Below, in pieces: positions 7,933 to 17,093 of a DNA stretch of 64,000 nt (position 1 is its first letter; each line of letters starts with the position of its first letter). The DNA is from Accumulibacter sp964420975 (GTDB lineage: Bacteria; Pseudomonadota; Gammaproteobacteria; Burkholderiales; Rhodocyclaceae): assembly GCA_964420975.1 (NCBI GenBank), contig CAYQVH010000014.1, positions 1-64,000 of the forward strand, given 5' to 3'. A program made the position numbers and the translations under genes. Under the pieces are notes generated by a model. It was given only the letters and a program-made list of their open reading frames with translations, was not told the origin of the DNA and searched no databases.

Positions 7933-8292
7933 ATGATGAACGACAGGAAACAGGCGCGTTTGCGCAGGGCCCGAAAGTCCCGGGCGAAGATCGCCGAGTT
8001 GAAGGCGGTGAGGTTGACGGTCCATCGCAGCAACTGTCACATCTACGCCCAAGTGCTGTCACCGGGTGGCTCGCGGGTCTTGGCGGCGGCGTCTTCGCTA
8101 GAGCCCGAAATGCGCCGGACGATGACGAGCGGCGGGAACATAGCCGCAGCAAAGGCCATTGGGCAGGCTATAGCCGAGCGCGCGCGGCAGGTGGGTATTG
8201 AGGAGGTTGCGTTTGATCGTTCAGGCTATCAGTACCACGGACGCATCAAGGCTCTGGCTGATGCTGCGCGAGAGTCCGGTCTGAAGTTCTAG
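7933..8292 (+). CDS. rplR: 50S ribosomal protein L18
   Basis: A 119-residue L18 with an Arg/Lys-rich N-terminus and the FDRSGYQYHGRIKALADAAR C-terminal motif; it binds 5S rRNA with L5 and L25. Two adjacent ATG codons (7933 and 7936) are both possible starts after AAGGGGGCA; the second would give 118 residues. Confidence 0.97.
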   Translation: MMNDRKQARLRRARKSRAKIAELKAVRLTVHRSNCHIYAQVLSPGGSRVLAAASSLEPEMRRTMTSGGNIAAAKAIGQAIAERARQVGIEEVAFDRSGYQYHGRIKALADAARESGLKF

Positions 8293-8317
8293 GCAGATCA
8301 AGGAACAGGAGTAAACG

Positions 8318-8842
8318 ATGGCGAAACCGCAAACCCGTAAGCCGCAGCAGGCCGACAAGCCCGATGACGGCATGCGCGAAAAGATGATTTCCATTAACCG
8401 CGTGACCAAAGTCGTCAAGGGCGGACGTATTCTCGGATTTGCAGCGTTGACGGTGGTCGGTGACGGGGACGGACGCGTCGGCATGGGAAAGGGTAAGTCG
8501 AGAGAAGTGCCGGTTGCGGTACAAAAGGCGATGGAGGAAGCGCGACGCAGTCTAGTTAAGGTTAGCCTCAGAAACGGCACGCTACAGCACACAGTGGTTG
8601 GGCATCACGGAGCGTCGCGGGTCATGATGCAGCCGGCGCCGGAGGGTACCGGGATTATCGCCGGAGGCGCAATGCGAGCAGTGTTTGACGTTATGGGTAT
8701 GTCAAATGTCGTGGCTAAGGCACACGGCTCGACCAATCCCTACAACATCGTGCGGGCAACAATCAACGGCTTAAGCTCGATGACCACCCCTGCCGAAGTC
8801 GCGGCGAAGCGTGGGAAGTCGATCGACGAGATCATGGGGTGA
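8318..8842 (+). CDS. rpsE: 30S ribosomal protein S5
   Basis: A 174-residue S5: N-terminal double-stranded RNA-binding-like domain with the KVVKGGRILGFAALTVVGDG motif near residue 29 and the C-terminal domain with the GTGIIAGGAMRAV stretch near residue 110. It takes part in decoding fidelity and mRNA unwinding. The start follows AACAGGAGTAAACG; the stop is adjacent to rpmD. Confidence 0.98.
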   Translation: MAKPQTRKPQQADKPDDGMREKMISINRVTKVVKGGRILGFAALTVVGDGDGRVGMGKGKSREVPVAVQKAMEEARRSLVKVSLRNGTLQHTVVGHHGASRVMMQPAPEGTGIIAGGAMRAVFDVMGMSNVVAKAHGSTNPYNIVRATINGLSSMTTPAEVAAKRGKSIDEIMG

Positions 8843-8845
8843 ATG

Positions 8846-9028
8846 ATGGCGGAAAAAACAGTAAAAGTGACGCTGGTCAGAAGCCTCATCGGTACTAAAG
8901 TGTCGCATCGAGCAACGGTGCGCGGGCTGGGATTGCGTCGCCTGCACAGTTCTTCGGTGCTGGAGGATACTCCAGCAATAAGAGGAATGATCAACAAGGT
9001 ATCCTACCTCTTGAAGTGTGAGGGCTGA
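8846..9028 (+). CDS. rpmD: 50S ribosomal protein L30
   Basis: A 60-residue L30 (MAEKTVKVTLVRSLIGTKV). The second of two adjacent ATG codons (8843, 8846) is chosen because it gives the family N-terminus; either is possible. The gene directly follows rpsE and is one base from rplO, so all three are likely coupled. Confidence 0.96.
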   Translation: MAEKTVKVTLVRSLIGTKVSHRATVRGLGLRRLHSSSVLEDTPAIRGMINKVSYLLKCEG

Positions 9029-9029
9029 A

Positions 9030-9464
9030 ATGAGGCTCAATACAGTTGCTCCGTCGTCGGGATCGAGGCCCGACAGAAAACGCGTCGGCCGTGGCATTGG
9101 CTCGGGTTTTGGCAAGACTTGCGGTCGCGGACACAAGGGCCAAAAGTCCAGGGCGGGCGGATTGCACAAAATCGGCTTCGAAGGCGGCCAAATGCCGTTG
9201 CAGCGCCGCCTGCCGAAACGCGGTTTCAAGTCTCTCACCAATCGGTATAACGTTGAAGTTAGATTGTCGGAAATCAGCCGGCTGGCGGTTGAAGAGATCG
9301 ACCTCTCAGTGCTAAAGCAGGCGGGAGTGATTGGCCAACATGCTTTGTCGGCAAAAGTCATTCTCTCAGGCGAAATCGGGCGAAAAGTGGTTTTGCGCGG
9401 CGTTGGGGTGACGTCTGGCGCGCGCTCCGCGGTCGAAGCGGCCGGCGGTAGTACGGGCGAGTAG
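9030..9464 (+). CDS. rplO: 50S ribosomal protein L15
   Basis: A 144-residue L15 with the Gly/Arg-rich N-terminal extension (RVGRGIGSGFGKTCGRGHKG, residues 19-38) that runs deep into 23S rRNA. The ATG at 9030 follows the rpmD TGA by one base. It precedes secY, as in nearly all spc operons. Confidence 0.98.
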   Translation: MRLNTVAPSSGSRPDRKRVGRGIGSGFGKTCGRGHKGQKSRAGGLHKIGFEGGQMPLQRRLPKRGFKSLTNRYNVEVRLSEISRLAVEEIDLSVLKQAGVIGQHALSAKVILSGEIGRKVVLRGVGVTSGARSAVEAAGGSTGE

Positions 9465-9486
9465 CGACCAGTCGGGAGCGAATCAC

Positions 9487-10812
9487 TTGGCCAGCACTCC
9501 AACAACCCTTAACAAGGGCGGCAAGTTTGGTGACCTCAAGCGGCGGCTTTGGTTTCTGATTGGCGCCTTGGTGGTTTACCGGATCGGCTCGCACATTCCC
9601 GTGCCGGGCATTGACCCGGTAGTGTTGGCGGAGTTGTTCAACAAACAGCAAGGCGGCATCCTCGGTATGTTCAACATGTTTTCCGGGGGGGCGCTGTCAC
9701 GGTTTACGATTTTCGCTCTTGGAATCATGCCGTATATCTCGGCGTCGATCATCATGCAGTTGATGACGCACGCGAGCCCGCAGCTGGAAGCACTCAAGAA
9801 AGAGGGTGAGGCGGGTCGACGAAAAATTACGCAATACACGCGCTACGGCACGGTGTTCCTCGCGCTGTTTCAGGGGATTGGCATTGCCATCGCCGTGGAG
9901 TCGCAGCCCGGATTGGTGTTGGAGCCGGGATTGATGTTTAGGTTGGTCACTGTGGCCACCCTGGTTACGGGCACAATGTTTCTGATGTGGCTTGGCGAGC
10001 AAGTGACCGAACGTGGTTTGGGAAATGGGATTTCGATCATAATTTTTGCAGGCATCGCTGCCGGGCTACCGAATGCCATTGGTGGCTTGCTCGAGTTGGT
10101 CCGGACGGGTGCAATGCATCCGCTGACTGCGATTTTGATCAGCGTGCTGGTGGTCGTGGTGACAGCTTTTGTCGTCTTCGTTGAGCGCGGTCAACGAAAG
10201 ATTTTGGTCAACTACGCCAAGCGCCAGGTGGGTAATAAGATATACGGCGGCCAGAGTTCCCATTTACCGCTCAAACTCAATATGGCGGGGGTCATCCCGC
10301 CAATTTTCGCCTCGTCAATAATTCTCTTTCCAGCGACTATCGCTGGCTGGTTTGGCTCTGGTGAGTCGGTGCGCTGGTTGAAAGATATTGCCGGCGCCCT
10401 GTCGCCAGGGCAGCCGATTTATGTTTTGCTTTATGCCGCCGCAATCATCTTTTTTTGCTTTTTCTATACCGCCTTGGTCTTCAACTCTCGAGAAACGGCA
10501 GACAACCTTAAGCGAAGCGGAGCGTTCGTGCCGGGAATACGGCCAGGTGAACAGACCGCGCGCTACATCGACAAGATTCTCACCCGACTGACCCTGGTTG
10601 GCGCCGCCTATATTACGATCGTCTGTTTGTTGCCAGAGTTCCTGATTCTGAAGTGGAACGTTCCTTTTTACTTCGGTGGAACTTCTTTGTTGATTATTGT
10701 CGTGGTGACGATGGACTTCATGACACAGGTTCAAGCATACGCAATGTCGCACCAGTACGAGAGCCTGCTCAAGAAAGCGAATTTTAAGGGCTCCGGGTTG
10801 TCGGCGCGATAG
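9487..10812 (+). CDS. secY: Protein translocase subunit SecY
   Basis: A 441-residue SecY with ten predicted membrane helices, the channel of the Sec translocon. Visible landmarks are the plug region after TM1 (GSHIPVPGIDP near residue 36), the GLGNGISIIIFAGI segment (TM4-5, near residue 176) and the cytosolic RGQRKILVNYAKRQ loop (about residue 233) that contacts SecA and the ribosome. The start is a TTG at 9487 behind GGGAGCG; no nearby ATG gives the family N-terminus. Confidence 0.98.
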   Translation: MASTPTTLNKGGKFGDLKRRLWFLIGALVVYRIGSHIPVPGIDPVVLAELFNKQQGGILGMFNMFSGGALSRFTIFALGIMPYISASIIMQLMTHASPQLEALKKEGEAGRRKITQYTRYGTVFLALFQGIGIAIAVESQPGLVLEPGLMFRLVTVATLVTGTMFLMWLGEQVTERGLGNGISIIIFAGIAAGLPNAIGGLLELVRTGAMHPLTAILISVLVVVVTAFVVFVERGQRKILVNYAKRQVGNKIYGGQSSHLPLKLNMAGVIPPIFASSIILFPATIAGWFGSGESVRWLKDIAGALSPGQPIYVLLYAAAIIFFCFFYTALVFNSRETADNLKRSGAFVPGIRPGEQTARYIDKILTRLTLVGAAYITIVCLLPEFLILKWNVPFYFGGTSLLIIVVVTMDFMTQVQAYAMSHQYESLLKKANFKGSGLSAR

Positions 10813-10813
10813 G

Positions 10814-11032
10814 ATGGCCAAGGAAGATCTTATTGAGATGCAGGGCGAGGTTCTAGAGAACTTGCCCAATGCGACGTTTAGGGTGAAACTCGAAAACGGC
10901 CATGTCGTTCTCGGCTTTATTTCAGGAAAGATGCGGATGCACTACATTCGTATTCTTCCCGGCGACAAAGTGACGGTGCAGCTCACCCCCTATGACCTCA
11001 GCCGGGCGCGCATTGTTTTCCGTGCCAAGTGA
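10814..11032 (+). CDS. infA: Translation initiation factor IF-1
   Basis: A 72-residue IF-1, a single OB-fold (MAKEDLIEMQGEVLENLPN). It occupies the A site during initiation. It starts two bases after the secY stop. The placement of infA between secY and rpmJ is usual in betaproteobacteria. Confidence 0.98.
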   Translation: MAKEDLIEMQGEVLENLPNATFRVKLENGHVVLGFISGKMRMHYIRILPGDKVTVQLTPYDLSRARIVFRAK

Positions 11033-11101
11033 GGGGGCTGCTCCGCACAAGAATGTTATCTTCTCGTTGCTGCGATAGTGGCGAGCAATTTGGAGTTTGA
11101 G

Positions 11102-11215
11102 ATGAAAGTTCTGGCTTCCGTCAAGCGTGTCTGTCGTAAGTGTAAAATCGTTCGTCGTCACGGAATCGTCCGTGTAATATGCTCGGACCAGCGCCACAAG
11201 CAACGTCAGGGCTAG
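11102..11215 (+). CDS. rpmJ: 50S ribosomal protein L36
   Basis: A 37-residue L36 (MKVLASVKRVCRKCKIVRR) of the zinc-binding type: Cys11, Cys14, Cys27 and His32 are all present. GGAG about ten bases upstream of the ATG at 11102 is the ribosome binding site. Its length is typical. Confidence 0.97.
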   Translation: MKVLASVKRVCRKCKIVRRHGIVRVICSDQRHKQRQG

Positions 11216-11293
11216 GTATCCGCGGCGTGCGGCATAGCTTTTGGCGGTGAATGATTATTAATTTGTTAAGTTTTGACTCGGTGGGGTAATTAG

Positions 11294-11656
11294 ATGGCCC
11301 GCATTGCAGGGGTAAACCTTCCAAATCACCAGCACGCTGAGATCGCGCTGACTGCGATCTACGGCATTGGGCGCCCGCGGGCACAGAAGATCTGTGATGC
11401 AGCGGGTGTTAGTCGGTCCACGAAAATGAAAGATCTGACGGAAGCGGAACTGGAACGTCTGCGCGATCAGATCGGGCGGTACAGCGTGGAGGGTGACTTG
11501 CGGCGCGAAGTGACGATGAGCATCAAGCGACTGATGGATCTGGGTTGCTATCGCGGGTTGCGCCATCGCAAGGGGCTACCTTGTCGGGGTCAGCGGACGC
11601 GGACGAATGCGCGCACGCGAAAAGGACCGCGCAAGCCGATCGCCGGCAAGAAATGA
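11294..11656 (+). CDS. rpsM: 30S ribosomal protein S13
   Basis: A 120-residue S13 with the N-terminal MARIAGVNLPNHQHAEIAL, the helix-two-turn-helix IYGIGRPRAQKIC, and the basic tail RGQRTRTNARTRKGPRK that contacts P-site tRNA. First gene of the alpha block (rpsM-rpsK-rpsD-rpoA-rplQ). The 78-base gap before it is AT-richer than its surroundings, but no convincing promoter pair was found there. Confidence 0.98.
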   Translation: MARIAGVNLPNHQHAEIALTAIYGIGRPRAQKICDAAGVSRSTKMKDLTEAELERLRDQIGRYSVEGDLRREVTMSIKRLMDLGCYRGLRHRKGLPCRGQRTRTNARTRKGPRKPIAGKK

Positions 11657-11676
11657 CCAGCACTTAGGATTTGATT

Positions 11677-12072
11677 ATGGCCAAAACCGCTGTAAAAGTT
11701 CGCAAAAAAGTCAAGATTCGGAAGAATGTCGCCGAGGGGGTAGCGCACATCCACGCTTCATTCAACAACACGATTATTACGATTACGGATCGTCAGGGTA
11801 ATGCATTGTCTTGGGCGACCTCTGGCGGGGCGGGCTTCAAGGGCTCTCGCAAGAGCACTCCGTTTGCTGCGCAAGTCGCAGCAGAGGCGGCTGGAAGGAC
11901 GGCGGTCGAATGCGGAGTAAAGAATCTCGAGGTGAGGATTAAGGGCCCGGGACCTGGTAGGGAGTCGTCGGTGCGAGCGCTAAACGCTTTGGGGATGAAG
12001 ATTACGGCGATTACCGACGTTACGCCGATCCCGCACAATGGCTGCCGTCCGCCCAAGAGACGCCGAATTTAA
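11677..12072 (+). CDS. rpsK: 30S ribosomal protein S11
   Basis: A 131-residue S11 starting MAKTAVKVRKKVKIRKNV and ending in the invariant GCRPPKRRRI. S11 forms the platform near the Shine-Dalgarno helix. The ATG at 11677 is taken over an in-frame TTG at 11671, which would add two residues outside the family alignment. Confidence 0.98.
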   Translation: MAKTAVKVRKKVKIRKNVAEGVAHIHASFNNTIITITDRQGNALSWATSGGAGFKGSRKSTPFAAQVAAEAAGRTAVECGVKNLEVRIKGPGPGRESSVRALNALGMKITAITDVTPIPHNGCRPPKRRRI

Positions 12073-12082
12073 GGAGAGATCA

Positions 12083-12712
12083 GTGGCCCGTAACCTCGAC
12101 CCGAAGTGCCGCCAGTGCCGCCGCGAAGGCGAAAAGTTGTTTTTGAAGGGGGAGAAGTGTTTTACTGACAAGTGCGCGATTGAGCGTCGCTCCTACGCGC
12201 CGGGTCAGCACGGACAGAAGTCGGGACAACGGCTTTCTGACTACGGCGTGCATTTGCGCGAAAAGCAGAAGATTCGGCGGATTTACGGCGTTTTGGAGGG
12301 GCAGTTTCGCAAGGTATATCAGGAGGCCGATCGGCGCAAAGGGGTAACCGGGGAGGTTTTGCTTCAGCTGTTGGAGTCGCGTCTGGACAGCGTCGCCTAT
12401 CGTATGGGGTTCGCTGCCTCTCGCGCGGAGTCGCGGCAGGTGGTTCGACACAACGGCATACTGGTAAATGGTCGGCGGGTTAATATCCCTTCATATCAAG
12501 TTCGGCCGGGAGATGTCGTCGAGGTCTGTGAAAAGGCGAAAGCGCACTTGCGGGTGAAAGCGGCGCTCTCCGCAGCCGAGGCTCGTGGGTTTCCTGAGTG
12601 GGTGGAAGTGGACGCCCAAGCGGTAAAGGGGACGTATAAGGCACACCCGGAGCGTGGCGAGCTACCGCCCACGATCAATGAGAGTCTAGTCATCGAGCTT
12701 TACTCCAAGTAG
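12083..12712 (+). CDS. rpsD: 30S ribosomal protein S4
   Basis: A 209-residue S4. The start is a GTG at 12083 with AAGGAGAG just upstream, giving MARNLDPKCRQCRREGEKLF; an N-terminal Cys cluster is present (Cys9, Cys12 and others near residue 26). The S4 RNA-binding domain spans about residues 97-160 (LESRLDSVAYRMGFAASRAE). S4 nucleates 30S assembly and in E. coli represses the alpha operon. Confidence 0.97.
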   Translation: MARNLDPKCRQCRREGEKLFLKGEKCFTDKCAIERRSYAPGQHGQKSGQRLSDYGVHLREKQKIRRIYGVLEGQFRKVYQEADRRKGVTGEVLLQLLESRLDSVAYRMGFAASRAESRQVVRHNGILVNGRRVNIPSYQVRPGDVVEVCEKAKAHLRVKAALSAAEARGFPEWVEVDAQAVKGTYKAHPERGELPPTINESLVIELYSK

Positions 12713-12751
12713 GCTTGACCGGGCTGCGCGGATTCAGGCAAAGGACAGTAC

Positions 12752-13726
12752 ATGCAAAGTAGTGGACTTTTTAAACCTCGCATCATTGACGTGCAGAGCT
12801 TGTCAGCGGTGCACGCGCGCGTGGTCATGGAACCGTTTGAGCGAGGCTATGGGCACACGCTCGGAAACGCGTTGCGCCGCATTCTACTCTCGTCGATGCC
12901 TGGATATGCGGCAACGGAAGTCAGTATCGAAGGGGTATTGCACGAGTATTCGACGATCGACGGCGTGCAAGAGGACGTCGTTGACATCCTGCTTAATTTG
13001 AAGGGAGTCGTATTCAAACTTCACAATCGCGACGAAGTGGTTCTTCACTTGCGCAAGGACGGGAAAGGAGTCGTCAGGGCGGCGGACATTGACGTTGCAC
13101 ACGATGTCGAGATTATCAATCCCGAGCACGTCGTCGCTCATCTCTCCGCAGGCGGCAAACTCGCCATGGAGATCAAGGTGGAGAGGTCGCGAGGTTATGT
13201 CGCGGGGACTTTGCGGCAGTTGGGTGAAAGCGGCAAGCATATCGGCAAACTGATTCTTGATGCGTCGTTTAGTCCGGTAAAACGGGTGAGTTACGCGGTC
13301 GAGAGTGCGCGCGTCGAGCAAAGAACCGATCTCGACAAGTTGGTCATGGACATCGAAACCAACGGTGCGATCGAGCCGGAGGAAGCGATTCGCACGGCGG
13401 CGAGAATATTGATGGAGCAGTTGTCTGTTTTTGCAGACTTGGCTGGAACGGCGTTACCGGTGGATCGGCCAAAGGCCGTGCAAGTCGATCCGCTGTTGCT
13501 GCGTCCAGTCGACGACCTCGAATTGACGGTTCGCTCGGCCAACTGTTTGAAGGCCGAAACGATTTACTACATCGGAGACCTGATCCAGCGGACTGAAAAC
13601 GAGCTGTTAAAGACGCCTAACTTGGGAAGGAAGTCGCTCAACGAAATTAAGGAAGTGCTCGCCGCGCGTGGGCTTACGCTGGGGATGAAACTCGAAAATT
13701 GGCCGCCGGCCGGACTCGAGAAGTAG
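12752..13726 (+). CDS. rpoA: RNA polymerase alpha subunit
   Basis: A 324-residue alpha subunit: N-terminal dimerisation domain (residues about 10-230; GYGHTLGNALRRILLSSMPG near residue 31) that assembles beta and beta', and a C-terminal domain (about 245-315) with the helix-hairpin-helix region NLGRKSLNEIKEVLAARGL that binds UP elements and activators. Usual length is near 329. Confidence 0.98.
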   Translation: MQSSGLFKPRIIDVQSLSAVHARVVMEPFERGYGHTLGNALRRILLSSMPGYAATEVSIEGVLHEYSTIDGVQEDVVDILLNLKGVVFKLHNRDEVVLHLRKDGKGVVRAADIDVAHDVEIINPEHVVAHLSAGGKLAMEIKVERSRGYVAGTLRQLGESGKHIGKLILDASFSPVKRVSYAVESARVEQRTDLDKLVMDIETNGAIEPEEAIRTAARILMEQLSVFADLAGTALPVDRPKAVQVDPLLLRPVDDLELTVRSANCLKAETIYYIGDLIQRTENELLKTPNLGRKSLNEIKEVLAARGLTLGMKLENWPPAGLEK

Positions 13727-13760
13727 GATTATCTGCAATACAAGGGAAGGAATCGACACT

Positions 13761-14162
13761 ATGCGTCACCGTTTGGGCCTCCGCAAACTGAACCGTACCA
13801 GCGCCCATCGACTGGCGATGTTGCGTAACATCAGCGTTTCACTGCTGCGTGAAGAAACGATTAAGACGACGTTGCCGAAGGCGAAAGAGTTGCGGCGGGT
13901 TGTTGAGCCGATCATTACGCTTGGCAAAAAACCAAGTTTGGCGAACCGGCGCCTCGCGTTTGACCGCTTGCGCGACCGAGAAATGGTGGTAAAAGTTTTT
14001 GACGAGCTCGGCCCGCGTTATGCGGCGCGTAACGGCGGCTATCTTCGGATTTTGAAATGCGGCTTCCGTGAGGGCGACAATGCGCCAATGGCGTATGTGC
14101 AGTTGCTTGATCAACCCAACGATGGGGCCGAGCTGGAGCGGGTGGGAAGTGGAGGCGCTTAA
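13761..14162 (+). CDS. rplQ: 50S ribosomal protein L17
   Basis: A 133-residue L17 (MRHRLGLRKLNRTSAHRLAM). It sits at the bottom of the 50S near the tunnel exit. Last gene of the ribosomal block; a strong intrinsic terminator follows 28 bases later. Confidence 0.98.
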   Translation: MRHRLGLRKLNRTSAHRLAMLRNISVSLLREETIKTTLPKAKELRRVVEPIITLGKKPSLANRRLAFDRLRDREMVVKVFDELGPRYAARNGGYLRILKCGFREGDNAPMAYVQLLDQPNDGAELERVGSGGA

Positions 14163-14190
14163 GTAGCTGGTCGACGTTGGGAAAAAGGAG

Positions 14191-14225
14191 AAAAGCCAGG
14201 AGGGATGTGCTGCCTGGCTTTTTTT
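14191..14225. terminator. Intrinsic terminator after rplQ, probably bidirectional
   Basis: AAAAGCCAGG (14191-14200) pairs with CCTGGCTTTT (14213-14222), followed by a run of seven T. On the minus strand the same hairpin is followed by TTTTCTCCTTTTT, so it can also end transcription of the convergent ABC transporter gene. Confidence 0.85.
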
Positions 14226-14261
14226 CACGTAGCGCGCTTGACGAGTGGGTTGGGTTAACCG

Positions 14262-16079
14262 TCATGTTGGCGTTGCGAGATCGTTGAGTTCCTCCCTTTG
14301 TTGCAGCGCCCACATTTGTGCATACACCCCGCCTCGGGCCAGCAAGTCAAGGTGTTTCCCGTCTTCCACGATCTGTCCTCCGGCCATGACGAGAATATTG
14401 TCAGCGTTCATGATAGTCGAAAGCCGATGAGCAATCACCAGCGTTGTGCGGCCCCGTGCCGCAGTATCCAGGCTGGCCTGAATCGCGAGCTCCGTTTTTG
14501 AGTCGAGTGCCGACGTGGCCTCGTCGAAGATCAGTATCGGCGGGTTTTTCAGCAAGGCGCGGGCGATCGCGATACGTTGTTTCTCACCACCTGACACTTT
14601 GAGACCCCTTTCTCCGACTCGTGTCTCATACCCATCGGGCAAGGTTTCAATAAAATCCTTTAGCTGCGCGTTTTCCGCTGCGGCGATGACTTCGGTGTGG
14701 CTAGCGGCTGGGCGGCCGTAACGAACGTTGTAGTAAATCGTGTCGTTGAAGAGCACCGAATCTTGTGGAACGATGCCTATCGCCGCGCGTAAACTAGCTT
14801 GCGTAAGCTGTCTGAGATCGCGATTGTTGATCAGAATCTGCCCGCTGTTGACGTCGTAGAAGCGGAACAACAGTCGTGCCAGGGTCGATTTGCCGGAACC
14901 GGATTCGCCGACAACAGCGACGGTAGCGCCAACAGGGATCGTAAGGTTGACGCCGTGAAGGATTTCACGCTTCGCGTCATAAGAAAAGTGGACGTCAACG
15001 AAACGGATCTCAGCCGGGCCGGGCAGCGAGTCGACCGCGTTGGCCGCGTCGGCGACTTCTCGATTGACCGAGAGTAGGCTAAACATTCGCTCAATGTCCG
15101 CCAAGGCTTGCCTGATCTCGCGATAGACGACGCCGAGAAAGTTGAGTGGCATGTAGAGCTGAATGAGAAAGGCATTCACCAGCACAAGGTCACCGATGGT
15201 CATCGTACCGTCCACGGCGCCGATGGCCGCTTGCCACATCATGGCGGTCACGCCGACGGCGATGATCAGCTGCTGGCCAAGATTGAGCCAGGACAGCGAT
15301 AGCTGACTACGTGTGGCGGCATATTCCCACGCGCGTAATTGGAGGTCGTAGCGTTCCGCTTCGTAGCCTTCGTTGCCAAAGTACTTTACCGTCTCGTAGT
15401 TGAGCAGGCTGTCAATGGCACGCGTGGCAGCGGCCGAGTCGGCCTCGTTTACGCGTCGTCGGATGGCGATCCGCCGGTTGCTGACAATGACCGTGAACAC
15501 GCCGTAGGTCGCTAGCGATACCAGGGTAATCAACACAAACGACAGGTCGTAGTGCGTCACCAGCACCAGGAGGACGAGGCCGATCTCGACCAGCGTCGGC
15601 AGGATGGAGTAGAGCGTGTAGCTGATGAGGCTGGAGACTGAACGGCTACCGCGTTCGATATCGCGCGAAACGGCGCCGGTCTGTCGCTGCAAATGGAAGC
15701 GGAGCGACAGTTCATGCATGTGGCGGAAGACCTCCAGAGTCAACTGTCGAACCGCCCGCTGTGTGACACGAGCAAAGAGTATTTCGCGCAATTCGGCGAA
15801 CAGTGACGTCGAAAAGCGAAGCACCCCGTAAAAAAGCAACAGCAGTATCGGTACGCTAAGTACTTGTACGGCCAACGTTAACCCATCGATCACCTCCTTG
15901 AACACGAGCGGTACTGCGACGTTGGCCAATTTTGCTGCGAACAGACACAGGAGCGCGAGCAAGATTCTTTCCTTGTACGGCCACAAATAGGGAACGAGCT
16001 TGCCAAGCGTTGGCCACAGTCGGGCGTCACCTGGCACGGGTCGATCAACACTCAGGGTTGGGTCAGCTGTGCGGCGCAT
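14262..16079 (-). CDS. Atm1/HMT1-type ABC exporter, fused permease-ATPase
   Basis: A 605-residue half-transporter. Residues about 20-320 form six membrane helices; the nucleotide-binding domain follows with Walker A GESGSGKST (about 393-401), signature VSGGEKQRIAIARALL, Walker B ILIFDEATSALDS and switch His in AHRLST. The layout and the LNYETVKYFGNEGYEAERY segment are those of the Atm1/ABCB7 class, whose bacterial members export glutathione-linked or metal-linked compounds. The substrate cannot be read from sequence. It stands alone, divergent from the TetR gene. Confidence 0.9.
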   Translation of the reverse strand: MRRTADPTLSVDRPVPGDARLWPTLGKLVPYLWPYKERILLALLCLFAAKLANVAVPLVFKEVIDGLTLAVQVLSVPILLLLFYGVLRFSTSLFAELREILFARVTQRAVRQLTLEVFRHMHELSLRFHLQRQTGAVSRDIERGSRSVSSLISYTLYSILPTLVEIGLVLLVLVTHYDLSFVLITLVSLATYGVFTVIVSNRRIAIRRRVNEADSAAATRAIDSLLNYETVKYFGNEGYEAERYDLQLRAWEYAATRSQLSLSWLNLGQQLIIAVGVTAMMWQAAIGAVDGTMTIGDLVLVNAFLIQLYMPLNFLGVVYREIRQALADIERMFSLLSVNREVADAANAVDSLPGPAEIRFVDVHFSYDAKREILHGVNLTIPVGATVAVVGESGSGKSTLARLLFRFYDVNSGQILINNRDLRQLTQASLRAAIGIVPQDSVLFNDTIYYNVRYGRPAASHTEVIAAAENAQLKDFIETLPDGYETRVGERGLKVSGGEKQRIAIARALLKNPPILIFDEATSALDSKTELAIQASLDTAARGRTTLVIAHRLSTIMNADNILVMAGGQIVEDGKHLDLLARGGVYAQMWALQQREELNDLATPT

Positions 16080-16169
16080 GGGTCGAGAGGTTGGTAGCGT
16101 GCGAGAGCTAACGAGTATGCCCTGTTGATCATCCAGGGCTCAAGGTCTGTATGTCGGCGGTGAAAACGC

Positions 16170-16198
16170 TTGCATTTGTCGCAGGTGCCCCCTAGAAT
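16170..16198 (+). promoter_or_regulatory. Candidate promoter of the TetR-family regulator gene
   Basis: TTGCAT (16170-16175) and TAGAAT (16193-16198) are spaced by 17 bases and are followed immediately by the inverted repeat at 16201. A repressor bound there would cover the transcription start, so autoregulation is likely. Confidence 0.5.
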
Positions 16199-16200
16199 TA

Positions 16201-16212
16201 AAACGAACGTTT
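16201..16212. promoter_or_regulatory. Inverted-repeat operator, copy 1 (autoregulatory site)
   Basis: AAACG-AA-CGTTT (16201-16212) is a perfect dyad with 5-base arms and a 2-base centre. The 14 bases AAACGAACGTTTGA match, in reverse complement, the operator at 21734-21749. Both copies lie just after a -10 box. The shape resembles sites of PsrA/FadP-type TetR regulators of fatty-acid genes. Confidence 0.65.
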
Positions 16213-16233
16213 GAACGAAGGGAGTTTCCGGTT

Positions 16234-16992
16234 GTGGAAACTCGGGAAATGAACACAGCCAGACCCATACGCCAAATGATTGAAGCGAAGTCGAGTCCGG
16301 ACACTCGTGAACGAATTCTCGACGTGGCTGAAAGCCTTTTCATGACAAGTGGTTATGAGGCGACGTCGATGCGCATGATCACGGGCGCGGCTCAGGTCAA
16401 CCTCGCTGCGGTCAACTACCACTTTGGTACGAAAGAAGAATTGTTGCGAGAAGTGTTTCGCCGCCGCCTCGCTTGGCTGAACCGGGAACGCATGCTCGAA
16501 CTGGATAAGCTGGAGGCGCAAGCGAATGGCGCTCCGCTGAAACCATCGCAGATCCTCGAGGCGTTTTTCGGGACGCTCCTCCGAATGGGCGAGGACGAAG
16601 CCTTGGGCGGGATGACCTTTCTCCGACTGCTCGGTCGGACCTTGACCCAACCCGCCGCGTTTATTCGCGATTTCTTTGCGAGCGAGTACGCGGAGGTGAT
16701 CGATCGCTATAAGCGAGCCCTATTTCGTGCGCTTCCTGACGTTCCTCGAGCCGAAATCGTCTGGCGCTTGCATTTCATGCTTGGCGCCATGTCTTACGCA
16801 ATTGCGGGGACGGACGTTCTTCAGGTCGTTACTGGCTATGGGCTTGAGGATCTTGCCGGCGAGAAAGAGAGTCACGAGACGAATGACACGGCCCATGCCA
16901 GACGATTGGCGCGACGCTTGATGCCCTTTCTGCTCGGCGGCCTGCGCGCGCCCTTGCCACCGCTTGCGGCGGCGAAAGAGGAATCAACGTGA
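16234..16992 (+). CDS. TetR-family transcriptional regulator of fatty-acid degradation (probable)
   Basis: A 252-residue TetR protein. The N-terminal helix-turn-helix spans about residues 25-70 (TRERILDVAESLF, then the recognition helix region VNLAAVNYHFGTKEELL); the C-terminal part is a helical ligand domain. The GTG at 16234 has GGAG nine bases upstream; an ATG at 16249 is an alternative. It is followed by fadE and shares an operator with the dehydrogenase-thiolase operon, so it most likely represses beta-oxidation genes and is released by an acyl-CoA, as known for PsrA and proposed for betaproteobacterial FadP. Confidence 0.85.
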   Translation: METREMNTARPIRQMIEAKSSPDTRERILDVAESLFMTSGYEATSMRMITGAAQVNLAAVNYHFGTKEELLREVFRRRLAWLNRERMLELDKLEAQANGAPLKPSQILEAFFGTLLRMGEDEALGGMTFLRLLGRTLTQPAAFIRDFFASEYAEVIDRYKRALFRALPDVPRAEIVWRLHFMLGAMSYAIAGTDVLQVVTGYGLEDLAGEKESHETNDTAHARRLARRLMPFLLGGLRAPLPPLAAAKEEST

Positions 16993-17093
16993 GCGGGCCG
17001 TAGGGTATTTGCGCGTGGCGCCCACGCAACACCCGGAAGTTCGTCGAGTCAGGCATGCAACGCAGCCGCAACACCAAAGACAGGAGAACCGTA

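Noticed and set aside
11216..11293. A promoter before rpsM
   Set aside because: The gap is AT-rich and contains TTGACT and TAATTA, but only eight bases apart, so they cannot form one promoter.
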